From positions 124,001 through 188,000 of the forward strand of contig NC_092362.1 of the NCBI RefSeq assembly GCF_030848805.1: 64,000 bases of DNA, in the 5' to 3' direction. Position numbers and translations under genes: made by a program. Source of the DNA: Temnothorax longispinosus (Eukaryota; Arthropoda; Insecta; Hymenoptera; Formicidae). The notes below the pieces were generated by a model that did not search any database, was not told the origin of the DNA, and saw only the letters and a program-made list of their open reading frames with translations. Shown piece after piece: positions 35,806 through 46,409 of the stretch (within the stretch, counting starts at the first letter, position 1; every line of letters begins with the position of its first letter).

Positions 35806-37625
35806 TCATGTTTTCGACCGGTTTTGCCGGTCAGTCCGAAGTGTTAATTCGTTTTTTCCTACTGTCATGAGATTAGATACATAATCGGGCAAAGGCAGCG
35901 TAAACGCACGTTTTTCAACTAAAGCAATTAAAAACCTAGCTATGTTGCGACTACGAAATTCCCAGCTAAAACAGAAAAAAATTTCAAATGAGAACGTACG
36001 ATATTATCATCTCGGTAGATGTAAAAAAAAATCTTACTTCATACGTATACTGTCATCAGGTAACTTCGAAGCCACAGTGTCATGTTTTATAGATTCCTCT
36101 GGCCCTTTTATAACGAGCATCTCTAGAGTCGGAGGGTCATTGCCAAAACATCGCTCTGCATACTTTTTTCGTTGCTTGTTCTGTGTATAATCCACACCGT
36201 TATTACTGTAACGAGACTTGCACGTTATACAATGTATAAAATGTATCACATAGTGCGTTCAATCCAATTGCAAAATAATCTCAAAGTACGTATAGAGTGT
36301 AAAATGTGTATAATTGTAATTTGTCTGTAAGACAAATAAGGAAAGTATTACCTGACGGTAGAATTGGACGGTTGGTAAACTGGTGGTTGACTAATGTCTT
36401 CGGCACGTAAAGCGCCCTGTTGCTTAATCCATAACAATTTTATTAAAGATCTGAGATCCTTGCCCATTAGCTTGATCCTTTTGCTGTTACTGTAACCCAG
36501 GCTGACAGCCATCACTTTTACATAGTCGATTGGTACATTCTTCTTTGAGCAGAAAAAATACTTGTGTCCCAGGAACAAGGCAAAAAAGGTTGGCATGATG
36601 CGTTGTCCCCGTTTCTTCTTCCTCTTCTCTTCCTCTTTGACGTATATAAATATGATATTGTTATACATTACGGCCCTCACATCCGTGTCCAAATTGTTCG
36701 AATGAAATTCCTCTTTGATGTTTTCTTGTATCTCTTGTATCTCAACATACTTCGATGCCTCATTCAAACCTGTCATTTCATATCCGTACCATACTTTTCT
36801 CTTATCGTGTCTGCTTACGTCTGAAAAATTGTTTTTCGCAGGTTGAATATTTACCATAGATCGTGTGTCAGGCTTAGATATTTGAATTTAATCTTCATTG
36901 GAAAGTCACATGTATTTGTTTCACCAATATAATTAATAAACGAGAAAGACTCTATTTTTATATTCGACAACGTTTGGCTAATGTTGTGACAATTCGATCA
37001 TTGGTTTTGGTTTCAGATTAATCGTCAAGACTTCAATTTAAAAAGACCAAAACCCATGGTCGAAAAAGTCTTGACGATTAATCTGAAACCAAAACCAAAT
37101 GATCGAATTGTCACAACATTAGCCAAACGTTGTCGAATATAAAAACAGAGTCTTTCTCGTTAATCTTGATTGTTGTCTTACCTATCACTTCTAGCGTTGC
37201 CAGCCTGTCGCGCAAGTCATTCTCTCTTAAATTTGCCTTCTGTAAATAAATGAATCACAAGAACGACATATTATAACAGATATATTGTAAAGGAGTAAAT
37301 ATTTTAGGTAAAAATCATATAGAGCGACCCTTACATCAACAACTTGCTCGATAACGCGCACCACGTTGGACACAGTGAAATTCTTGTGATTCTTAATCAG
37401 CTTAGACCTGACGCGCGTCCAGGAGATCTCTGGGAAAACGGGCATCACGGCGCCTTCCAGTTCCTCGAACTTGAACCTCTTTATCACGTACGCTAATTGA
37501 CGTTTGATTAGCAACGTTGACGCTGTGACATTTCAAACGAAACGATTATCGCAATATCGGCGACATAACCTCCGAGTATCTCGGAGCGGCCGAAACTTTC
37601 GGCCCGCGCGTGTATACTTACACAT
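35806..37625 (-). CDS. CENPN: Centromere protein N (CENP-N/Chl4) homologue
   Basis: Inner-kinetochore (CCAN) protein; in vertebrates it reads CENP-A nucleosomes and binds CENP-L. Exons in frame: 37622-37625 (ATG plus one base), 37335-37522, 37182-37239, 36352-36820, 36038-36205 and 35806-35965, giving 348 aa (human 339). Similarity runs end to end: N-terminal LIKRQLAYVIKRFKFEEL against the human FIKRTILKIPMNEL; KRKVWYGYEMTG (human QKVWEVFQMSKG); PTFFALFLGHKYFF then DLRSLIKLLWIKQQ; QRKKYAERCFGNDPPTLEML (human QRITQETFGDYPQPQLEF); and RFLIALVEKRAFTLPLP near the end. An in-frame stop at 36034-36036 overlaps a strong GTAAGA donor. Splicing to 35806-35965 restores the conserved C-terminus, so I prefer the longer model. 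The tiny first exon rests on a GTAAGT donor and phase. Confidence 0.82.
36934..37166. repeat. Long near-perfect palindrome (MITE) in a CENPN intron
   Basis: Two ~100-bp arms (left includes gacaacgtttggctaatgtt; right its reverse complement) differ at only a few positions, around a ~30-bp spacer near 37031-37060. Fully intronic. The very high arm identity implies recent insertion. Superfamily not identified. Confidence 0.75.
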
Positions 37626-38058
37626 GATCGTTGCCGCAAACAGCGTCCATATAAAATTGTCGTGAATATTGTACAATTAAATTGAGAACACGGGCAACTT
37701 TTATGTCAACAAAACCGACATCTCTCAGCGCACACGCCCGGCGCGTGACAAATCGTACCCGCCAAATCGCCAAACGGCCGGCAATCGCTCGTCTTCTCTC
37801 GGTAGTTTTCGGAACGCGCTCGACGCGCGCCAACAGAAGTCTGTCGTCTATTCAAAAGCGAGAAACGCATAATGATTTTCGCAGAAATTGCTTTTACTTC
37901 GCTCACGTTTGATAAAACGCTTTCGTGTATCTTACAACGCTAAAACCTACTTTACATGCACACATTCTTCTTACTATTAATAACGTCTTATTATTCATGT
38001 TTCTCGTAATTCACAAAGTGACATTTTGAGATTACGTCACTAAGATCAATAAGAGAAA
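37626..38058. promoter_or_regulatory. CENPN upstream region
   Basis: GC-richer sequence just upstream of the CENPN start, expected to contain its 5' UTR and promoter. Overlapping open frames on both strands show no domain. Confidence 0.3.
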
Positions 38059-38187
38059 GGCCTAGTTTACACCGATCTTTTGATACGCGTATCAAATAGT
38101 ATATTTGAACTGATCAGCCCATAATCAAGCTAATTTACTAGTTATTTACTATTTAATACGCGTATCAAGTGATTGGTAAACTAGGCC
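38059..38187. repeat. 129-bp inverted-repeat element
   Basis: Ends ggcctagtttac and gtaaactaggcc are exact reverse complements. Inside, each arm holds tgatacgcgtatca, itself a palindrome (second copy slightly altered). Suits a short MITE. Confidence 0.7.
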
Positions 38188-38719
38188 AAAGACAGCATAA
38201 ACAGCATCAATCAAAGTCTTGCATGAAAACGGTATTGAGTTAATATAATATAAAAACCGGCAGTCTATTACAGAGTCCGTATAAATGCCCAGTTACAATT
38301 ATTTCCGGTCGAGCTGACGAAATTTACATTCTCTTCTTGGTAATACTTAATACTACTGCTCGCTACTTCCACTGAAACATACAGTTCGATATATATAATG
38401 CATAATGTTAATATAATTAATTAAAATAAAATGCAAGAAGTACATTTCGTATTTAACCAAACAGTCGAACTAATTTAAACGCAATCACATTAACAAATGG
38501 AAAAATCTGATTTTTTTGAATCAGCGATTGATTGAGCTAACTGATCATGATTTTAGTAAAATAATATTTTCTCCAACGAAACTAAACAATATGGAACATG
38601 TAATATTTCTAAATTAGAAGCGCATACTTTCTTGCTGAATAATGCTTATTCTTTTTAGATATTTATTAAAGATTTTCGATATAATCATCTTTCAAATCTT
38701 TATAAGTTTTATAAAAATA
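38188..38719. other. AT-rich intergenic sequence left of the mariner
   Basis: Nothing recognised. Confidence 0.35.
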
Positions 38720-38812
38720 AGGTGCGCAACTAAGTTTCCGGATTTTTTTTATCAATAAAAAATGGAAAATTTCAAGAGAAATACAAACAAATGGTTTATT
38801 CAAAGTCGCTAG

Positions 38813-39834
38813 CTATTTTCGCCATCTCTCTGGTAATACATGATTACCGCGACGATAAAACGACGCGTCTTTGGACCGAAACCATTCATCCAACCAATTT
38901 TGCACTTCTTCGAAATTGGTCAAGTGTAGCCCAGCAGCCAAGCCATGCGCCATCGACCGGAACAAGTGATAATCGGAAGGCGCCAGGTCTGGCGAATACG
39001 GCGGGTGCGGTAGCAGATCCCATTTCAGCGTTTTGATGGTATCCTGGACGATGGAACTGCGATGGCACGGAGCGTTGTCGTGCTGCAATATTACTCGTTC
39101 GTGTCTCGTGTCCCATTCTGGCCGTTTTTCGAGCAATGCATGGTTTAAATTGATCAGTTGTTGTCGGTAGCGATGCCCATTGACAGTTTCGCCCGGTTTC
39201 AGCAGCTCATAGTACACACGATTCCTTTCTGGTCCCACCAAACGCAGAGCATTGTCTTCTTTCCAAAACGATTTGGCCGTGCCGTCGATGCGTTGATTCT
39301 TCACCAGGTGAAAGCCACGATTTTTTGCGTTTGGGATTCTCTAAATATATCCACTTCTCATCGCCAGTAACAATTCGATGAAGAAAACTCTTTTTTTCAT
39401 GCCGCAAAAGCAAAATTTCGGAAGTAGCTCTTCGATTTTCCATCTGTCTCTCAGTCAACTCATGCGGCAACTCAAACCCATTTTCCTTCCTTTTTAATTT
39501 TTCCCATGGCATGTAAACGTTTGGAAATACCTTGGCGAGTCATGTTTAATGCCTCCGCAAGTTGATCTTGTGTTTGCGTATCATCTTCATCCAATAACGC
39601 TTGCAGATCGGCGTCCTCAATTGTTTTTGGTCTTCCGGAGCGCTCCTTGTCCTCAGTGTCGAAATCGCCACTTCTGAAGCGTTTAAACCAATCTTCACAG
39701 GTAGTTTTCGATGGTGCATGTTCGCCGTAGGCCTCCTCAAGCAAACGACGTGCTTCAGCTGCATTTTTTTTCAAGTTAAAGCAGAAAAGCAAAGCTTCTC
39801 GCAAATGCTGTTTATTTGGCACAAAACTCGACAT
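38813..39834 (-). pseudogene. Frameshifted mariner transposase
   Basis: Reading from the ATG at 39834: an N-terminal paired-like HTH (HTH_48) region with LREALLFCFNLKKNAAEA and TCEDWFKRFRSGDFD, then three shifts of frame near 39475, 39305 and 39235. The catalytic acidic residues survive: TGDEKWIY, LQHDNAPCHRS and YSPDLAPSDYHLF, the last two 34 residues apart as in mariner DD34D. The tail reads LPERWRK-stop. With three frameshifts it cannot make an intact enzyme. Confidence 0.92.
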
Positions 39835-40252
39835 CTCCGTTGTTAGAAAAAATATTTTTGCGAAAATATTGTTGCGATATGTGTTGGCAGACTCTGGTGT
39901 TGGTATAACGACTGGTTATTGTTAACAGATGCCCAAGCTATAACTTCAGACAACTTCAGACACTTCTGAAGCGTTTAAACCAATCTTCACAGGTAGTTTT
40001 CGATGGTGCATGTTCGCCGTAGGCCTCCTCAAGCAAACGACGTGCTTCAGCTGCATTTTTTTTCAAGTTAAAGCAGAAAAGCAAAGCTTCTCGCAAATGC
40101 TGTTTATTTGGCACAAAACTCGACATCTCCGTTGTTAGAAAAAATATTTTTGCGAAAATATTGTTGCGATATGTGTTGGCAGACTCTGGTGTTGGTATAA
40201 CGACTGGTTATTGTTAACAGATGCCCAAGCTATAACTTCAGACAACTTCAGA
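39669..40252. repeat. 292-bp tandem duplication inside the mariner
   Basis: 39669-39960 and 39961-40252 are essentially identical. The unit covers the 5' part of the transposase (N-terminal ~55 codons) and its leader, so the element has two transposase start regions. The lack of divergence points to a recent duplication, or to a collapse/expansion error in assembly. Confidence 0.9.
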
Positions 40253-40650
40253 CATGTAAGTCGAGTACATGTGTTATTGGTGCCATCTATGTGTGAAACC
40301 CGGAAACTTAGTTGCGCACCTCTGATTATTGTTTTGACTTACATTGTCGGTCGCCCTTTCTCTCACGGGCGGAGGATAGGCTTGTTCGCGTTGCTTGAAA
40401 TCCCCAAACATTTTTGCACTTGAAATGAGATAAATATATATTCGGCCGTTGGAGAGAGAGGAAGCGAAGATGCTGAGTGCGAAAAGTGCAAGCAACGCGA
40501 ACAGACCCAATGATTCGATGCCAGTTGCTGAACATGTGGCAAATCAGTTTAAGGGGATGCTAAAGCTAAGGCCGAATTTCCTCGACGTCGGTAATGTCAA
40601 CTCTGTCAAGTGTCAACTAAGAGCCAATTTCACCAACCACAGTTAGCTTA

Positions 40651-40738
40651 ACCGACGGTTAAAGTTAGCAGGATTGACCAATAGAAAGCAGGGTGGATTC
40701 ATTTTTATTGGTCAATTCTGCTAACTTTAACCATCGGT
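40651..40738. repeat. Inverted-repeat element fragment
   Basis: accgacggttaaagttagca and its near-exact reverse complement (tgctaactttaaccatcggt) flank ~20 bp. MITE-like foldback. Confidence 0.65.
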
Positions 40739-40787
40739 AAAGCCCCTTGCACAATGCCAGGCTAGAGTCCTAGAGGACTCTATGCCA

Positions 40788-40914
40788 GGCAACAGGCAAT
40801 AGGAACAGGGAATAGAAATCAGAAATCATGTATAAATGCAGAATAAACAGTGACACAGGCAATAGACACAGAGTTTCCGTCACGTTGGAAATTCTGTGCC
40901 TATTGCCTATTGCC
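40788..40914. repeat. Foldback built of caggcaatag motifs
   Basis: ggcaacaggcaataggaaca at 40788 and the reverse-complementary tattgcctattgcc ending at 40914 form an inverted repeat. A further direct copy of caggcaata lies at ~40857. It abuts the assembly gap. Confidence 0.55.
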
Positions 40915-40934
40915 AACCAATCATAGCATTTGAA

Positions 40935-41434
40935 NNNNNNNNNNNNNNNNNNNNNNNNNNNNNNNNNNNNNNNNNNNNNNNNNNNNNNNNNNNNNNNNNN
41001 NNNNNNNNNNNNNNNNNNNNNNNNNNNNNNNNNNNNNNNNNNNNNNNNNNNNNNNNNNNNNNNNNNNNNNNNNNNNNNNNNNNNNNNNNNNNNNNNNNNN
41101 NNNNNNNNNNNNNNNNNNNNNNNNNNNNNNNNNNNNNNNNNNNNNNNNNNNNNNNNNNNNNNNNNNNNNNNNNNNNNNNNNNNNNNNNNNNNNNNNNNNN
41201 NNNNNNNNNNNNNNNNNNNNNNNNNNNNNNNNNNNNNNNNNNNNNNNNNNNNNNNNNNNNNNNNNNNNNNNNNNNNNNNNNNNNNNNNNNNNNNNNNNNN
41301 NNNNNNNNNNNNNNNNNNNNNNNNNNNNNNNNNNNNNNNNNNNNNNNNNNNNNNNNNNNNNNNNNNNNNNNNNNNNNNNNNNNNNNNNNNNNNNNNNNNN
41401 NNNNNNNNNNNNNNNNNNNNNNNNNNNNNNNNNN
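40935..41434. other. Assembly gap (500 N)
   Basis: Exactly 500 undetermined bases, a conventional placeholder length, so true size is unknown. Repetitive DNA borders both sides. Confidence 1.
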
Positions 41435-41845
41435 TTCTTTTTACGCGAAACTACCAAAAGGTTTCAATGCGGTACCAAACATTGCCAATCAATCGCCAAT
41501 CGATTAAAAAAAAAAATTACCACAGTTAAAGTGGGGGGGCTAAGAAAAGATCAAAAATTTGTTTTTTCAATTTTCTAAAGAAACGCGCAACCATGCACAC
41601 ACACCAAAAGTTTTTAATGCGGTACCAAACATTGCCACTCAATCGCCAATCGATTAAAAAAAAAAAAAACTACCACAGTCAAAGTGGGGGGGCTAAAAGA
41701 AGATCAAAAATTTGTTTTTGATTTCCTAGAAAAACGAGAAACTACCGAACGTTTTGAATACGGTACCAAATACTACCAATCAACCACCAAACGATTGGTA
41801 AAAAAAAATATATTAATAATCCACTTGGGGGGGCTAACTTTGTTG
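41435..41845. repeat. Satellite-like tandem repeats, ~140-150-bp unit
   Basis: About three diverged units. Each contains gcggtaccaaac (or a variant), a tcgccaatcgatt-type block followed by a poly(A) run, and a stretch of seven Gs ending ggggggcta; starts near 41451, 41602 and 41743. The array probably continues into the N gap, which it may have caused. Confidence 0.75.
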
Positions 41846-42162
41846 AGGTCCCCATTCGTAATTGCTAATTGCAACAAGGTTGCCGAAAGATCTCGCAGAT
41901 GGCGCTCGCGGCCGACGCTATTTCTGTTTATATTTACATCGTTTACATCGATTTTGACACCTGCCGTTTATCTCGCTGGCAAACTGCAATTGCAAATGAA
42001 GTTGCACGGATTGCACGCGGGCGATTGTGAGCAATTATGCGGTGGAGATTTCACCCGCGTACGCGCGATTCGTAAATATGTGAGCAAATGATGGAAATGA
42101 GGTTTTTCCTTGGAAGATCTTTTCCCAAGATTTTCCCCGCTGTGCAAGCAAGTCTGTAAATA
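41846..42162. promoter_or_regulatory. DZIP1 upstream region
   Basis: Moderately GC-rich sequence between the satellite and the DZIP1 start. Short open frames with no domain. Probably promoter and 5' UTR. Confidence 0.35.
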
Positions 42163-45100
42163 ATGGCATTCTCGTTTCGAGCCGGCACCAATTGGTGCCA
42201 CGATTTCCCGAAGCTTGCCCGGGAATCAGGATTTTACTTCAACATGCATGGGTCTAGGGTACGAGTTGACTGGAATCGCATAGGTACGTTGGATGTTGCT
42301 GCGCAAAATGTTGAGTTGATTATTGCAAATTACTGACAATTTGTAATTTTTTTTTCCTATTGTGCAGGTGCTATAGACATAGACAGAGTTATACGGGAGA
42401 GAGATTTCTCAACCATCGATCAGAATATCAATAATGTAATAGATTATGGCTTGGAGAGCGAGTACGACGTCAAGATCCTGGACCCCAACTTCGTTAAGTT
42501 GTTTAGACTTGCGCAGCTGTCAGTCGAGTATTTATTGTATTGCAAACAGTACCTGGATCACAGTGTAATAATACTGAAGGACGAGCTGCGGCAGAAGATA
42601 GAGCAGAACGTCAGTATGAAGAAAGAAATTGCCGCTCTGGAAGACACAGTAAAGAATATAAAGGAGAGATCAAGGGAGAAACGTAAATTGATTGAAACTA
42701 GCGTCGGTGAAATTTCTAATGGGGAAGTTTACAAGGTAGATTATTTTGACAGACTTATCTGTCGAAAATAACATGCATTCTATTAATAAATTGACTTCTG
42801 TTGGTTACAAATGAAAATTATAAATTGCAAAGTTGTAAATTATAAATTGAAATTATGAGATGATCATGGTACCTCTCGAGATTTAATTGCACAATTTCTT
42901 GCAGTGTCCACATTGCCCAAAAACATTTGTACGCGCTATATTTGTAAATGCTCACATAGCGCGCAAACATTCATACATATCAGACGTGGGTGTATCCACC
43001 TCTCCTGTGCACGATCATTATCGAGCAGAAACGGAAAAATTGCACAATGAGATAAAAACGTTGAAGGAAAGATTAAATCAAACAGAAAGAGTGATAAGAA
43101 ACGAGTCTGACAAACTGCTGGATAACACAGGAAAGGATTATACAAGAAACATAAGTAAAAACGAATACGACATTGACAAGATGGATAGATTTCAAGAGCA
43201 AAGGAGATATCAAGAAGATATTGGAAGTTTGAAGAGCATGCTGTTTGACGAAATACGCGTAAGTTAATAATTAAATAATCTTATTTGCTTTGTGGTGCCT
43301 TTCTCACAATGATTTGGAACCTTTTTGCAGGCATTAAGAGAAAAGGATCACGTTGTAAATGAGAGTATCCTGGAGACAAATGTGAAAACTCTAATCAGTC
43401 AACAAGAAAAAGAGATTGAGAATTTGAGAAATCAACTTCTTGAAAGAGTAAGAAATCCAAGTCTTTATTATACGTTATTTTTGCCATTGCTATACTATAT
43501 TAGATTATCTTCTCAGTTGACTCCAGGCATGGAAAATATGCAGGTAAAGTTACAAACGCAAGAGAATCATTGGAGAGCCAAAATAGAGGACATGGAAACC
43601 CAACATCGTCGCGATATCGAGAAATTGACCACAGAATTGAAAGCGACTCAGCAAGTAGCTGATCGTATAAAGTCTGAGTATGCATCTAAGGTGCACGACT
43701 TAGAGAAACAGTCTGTGGATCAATCCAATATGCTAGTGGAGCAAAGAAAGCAATTAAACAGCTTGTCACGTGAGATCAGTAATTCGCAAATACAAATCAA
43801 TAATCACAAAACTAAGGAAAAGAACGCGGCAGAATTCCATAAATCTCCTTTGTTAACGGTAAAACACGATAGCAATTACAATGAAAGCAAAACTTATAAG
43901 AGTTTAAATAATACTGAAGACGCCGAGATGGTCATTCAAGATATTGGTAGTGATTCTAGTCAAGAATACAGTGACAAATTGATGTCAGTCGTGGCACAAA
44001 CCGAATATATGCCTAGTAAAGATAATATTGTAAAAAGTAAGAGTAATAAGAAAGTCATTACTGACAGCAGGACTGTAGAACGTATGACTGCAAAGCCTAA
44101 TCTGAAAAAATCGGACAGATCAGAAGTCGTAAAAAAAACGAAAAGTAATGCGAGGCATTATGATGCGTTGAATAATATAAATGAAATAAATGATTTAACG
44201 AATAAAAGTTTTATTACCAAAGAGAATTCTATTGATGTAAATAAAAAGTACATGGGTATTAGAGAGAAGAAAGAAACGTTACATACCAACAATATAAAAA
44301 CCAGTAAAAGATCTGAATTCTTAGAAAGGCATAGCGTAAGTTCTGTGACGGAATCTGGATCTTTGTCGTCGATGTCAGAGACGGGAACCGATAGTGAGAG
44401 TGTTACAACAGACGATGATTTAGTAAAAAAGCATGAAATGCCTACATTCAAATCTCTCAATGCCAAGAAAATATCGATACAGGAAGATGCGCAAAGTATA
44501 TTCGATAATCGGCTGAGAGAATTAGGTATCGATCCAGAATGGCAAGGAATACCTGCGGGAACGTATAAACAAAAAATGGAGATTATAAGGCATCAACAAA
44601 ATATTAATGCAAAGAAAATCGTCCGATACAATCAAATCAGACAAAAAATACTCGAAGATGTTCTTCAAACGATATCGACAAATCGTAAGGAATCAAGATA
44701 TCCCACGCTTACGAAAAATTCTTCATTGGATAAGCTAGTCACACACGTTAAATCGAAGGCTTGGAAAGCATTCAGCAAAGACAGTGGTAATCATATATTT
44801 TCTATATTAAATCTCTAGTATATATCATATACAGTTAATATACAATATTGTTTTTCAGGCGAATATACATCTGTCCAGAAAACGGAAAACACGACACCGT
44901 TGAAATTACGTCTAAAGCAAAAAATTGAACTCCTTCCTAAAAAATATAAAGACGACGAGGTGTATGAAAATACACGCGAATCGCCATTGAAAAAAAGTGG
45001 AGCGGATAGTTACTCCAGTCCAAAAGTGACACCGACATATCCGAAATCGATTCGAAGTATCTCCTCCGCGAGCTCCATTGACTCTCGAGAAGACATAAAA

Positions 45101-46014
45101 CAGATTTCACCTACAAAGATAACTGTATCGGATACTAACGTGCGTAAAGTGGGTTCTCCGATCAGCAGGAAACAGGCGGTAGCGCCGAAATTTTCCGAAA
45201 ACAATGACTCGGATAGTACGATTATGCAGCAAGACGATTTAGTTTTTTCTCCGAAGAATAAAAGTGTTTTAAAACCAACGAGCGGTTCGGTCGGTAGTTT
45301 GATAAAGAAAAAAGTCTTGTTCGATTTAGATGAGAAGAAAAATGATGACACGATGATACCGGAAAGTAATCAAAGAAAGAATCAAATAAATAGCAATGAC
45401 TGGGGTGTCTCAAGGTACTAAAGATTTTATTGTAATTTCCTTATATTATTGTTTATATCTGTAATGTAAAAATATGTAATTAATTCGTATTATTTTTATT
45501 AAGCTTCTCTGAGAGGGGAGAATACGCGTTGCAGAAAGAGAAGTCTATGAGCACAGGCAACATTGTTTTAAAAACTTCGCAAAGCGATAAGATCGCGGAA
45601 ATATCAAAGAAGATACAGGAACAGGTAAGATCATATACCAGTATTTATATACCAGTGTGCAATTAGCATGTCGTTGAAACAACATTGTCATAAACTATTT
45701 TTCAGTTGAGTATAGCAAGGAAGAAGGAGCCACCTGTAGGATCAGTCGAAACGATCTTCCGATTCAATACGAGTTCGCAAGATCTTACAAATTATAATGC
45801 GAGGAATCAGCTGTTAAACTCGTCCAGTCTCGTGAACTCGATCTTGGACAGTTCTATGCAGAATCTTACAAGTCCAAAGATGAAAGGCAACGTATTTCCG
45901 CAGCCTGCTCCGCGAACTCTGAAGGATAAAGATCTTGCTACTGCTCAACGTAAAAGTGAAATTAAGTATTCTGATTTAGATTCAGATATAGATGAAATAT
46001 TACAGATGGAATAA
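42163..46014 (+). CDS. DZIP1: DZIP1 (iguana-type) zinc-finger protein
   Basis: Basal-body/transition-zone protein needed for cilium formation and, in vertebrates, Hedgehog signalling. Exons in frame: 42163-42283, 42368-42735, 42905-43258, 43331-43447, 43517-44786, 44859-45414, 45504-45624 and 45706-46014, giving 1071 aa. The N-terminal DZIP1 domain begins within residues 1-40 and includes VRVDWNRIGAIDIDRVIRER and a leucine-rich helical part (FRLAQLSVEYLLYCKQYL). One C2H2 finger at residues ~164-185 (CPHCPKTFVRAIFVNAHIAR, then KH) follows, then coiled coils. A long polar Ser/Lys-rich region contains LRELGIDPEWQGIPAGTYKQ, a block shared by DZIP1 proteins. The intron at 43448-43516 is 69 nt, in frame and stop-free. 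Converges with LRGUK. Confidence 0.9.
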
Positions 46015-46409
46015 GCAGTATTATATCAGGCACTGTATGTACAATGTAACTTTAAATTATTAATTCAATTTATGCATCTTCCGCTCTATATTGCTGACAT
46101 CGTAAGTCGAATAGGTTTAATACATTATTTATTATAGTTTTTGCATAACTAGCGATGTACATACATACATGTTTAGGAACGGATAAGTTTATTTAATATA
46201 TATTGATGCACAAACTGGATTTTCAGTATGATACGCACGCATGTATACCAGAAGGAGTCTTGTATATATCTGATGTGTAACTTGAAATATACACGTTATA
46301 CAAATTGTTTCTGAAATATTTCGCCAAATTTTACTTTTATGAGTGCTGATAAAAAATTGCTATGTATACATATTCAGATTGTATGCTGTTTATATTTGCT
46401 TTGTTAACG
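46015..46409. other. Convergent 3' region of DZIP1 and LRGUK
   Basis: 395 bp of AT-rich sequence between the two stop codons; no other feature seen. Confidence 0.4.

Larger units (their letters stand above)
38720..40321 (-). mobile_element. Degenerate mariner transposon (DD34D)
   Basis: Terminal inverted repeats are aggtgcgcaactaagtttcc at 38720 and its reverse complement ending at 40321. The left end is preceded by TA, the expected mariner target; the right flank (CTGA) no longer matches. The 1602-bp length falls to ~1310 bp, normal for mariner, once a 292-bp internal tandem duplication is removed. A broken minus-strand transposase fills the centre. Confidence 0.9.

Noticed and set aside
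40896..41529. Open frames running through the N gap
   Set aside because: They consist of undetermined bases read as X and carry no information.
41435..41845. CRISPR array
   Set aside because: Repeat units are long, diverged and not separated by uniform unique spacers, and the genome is eukaryotic; a satellite explains it better.
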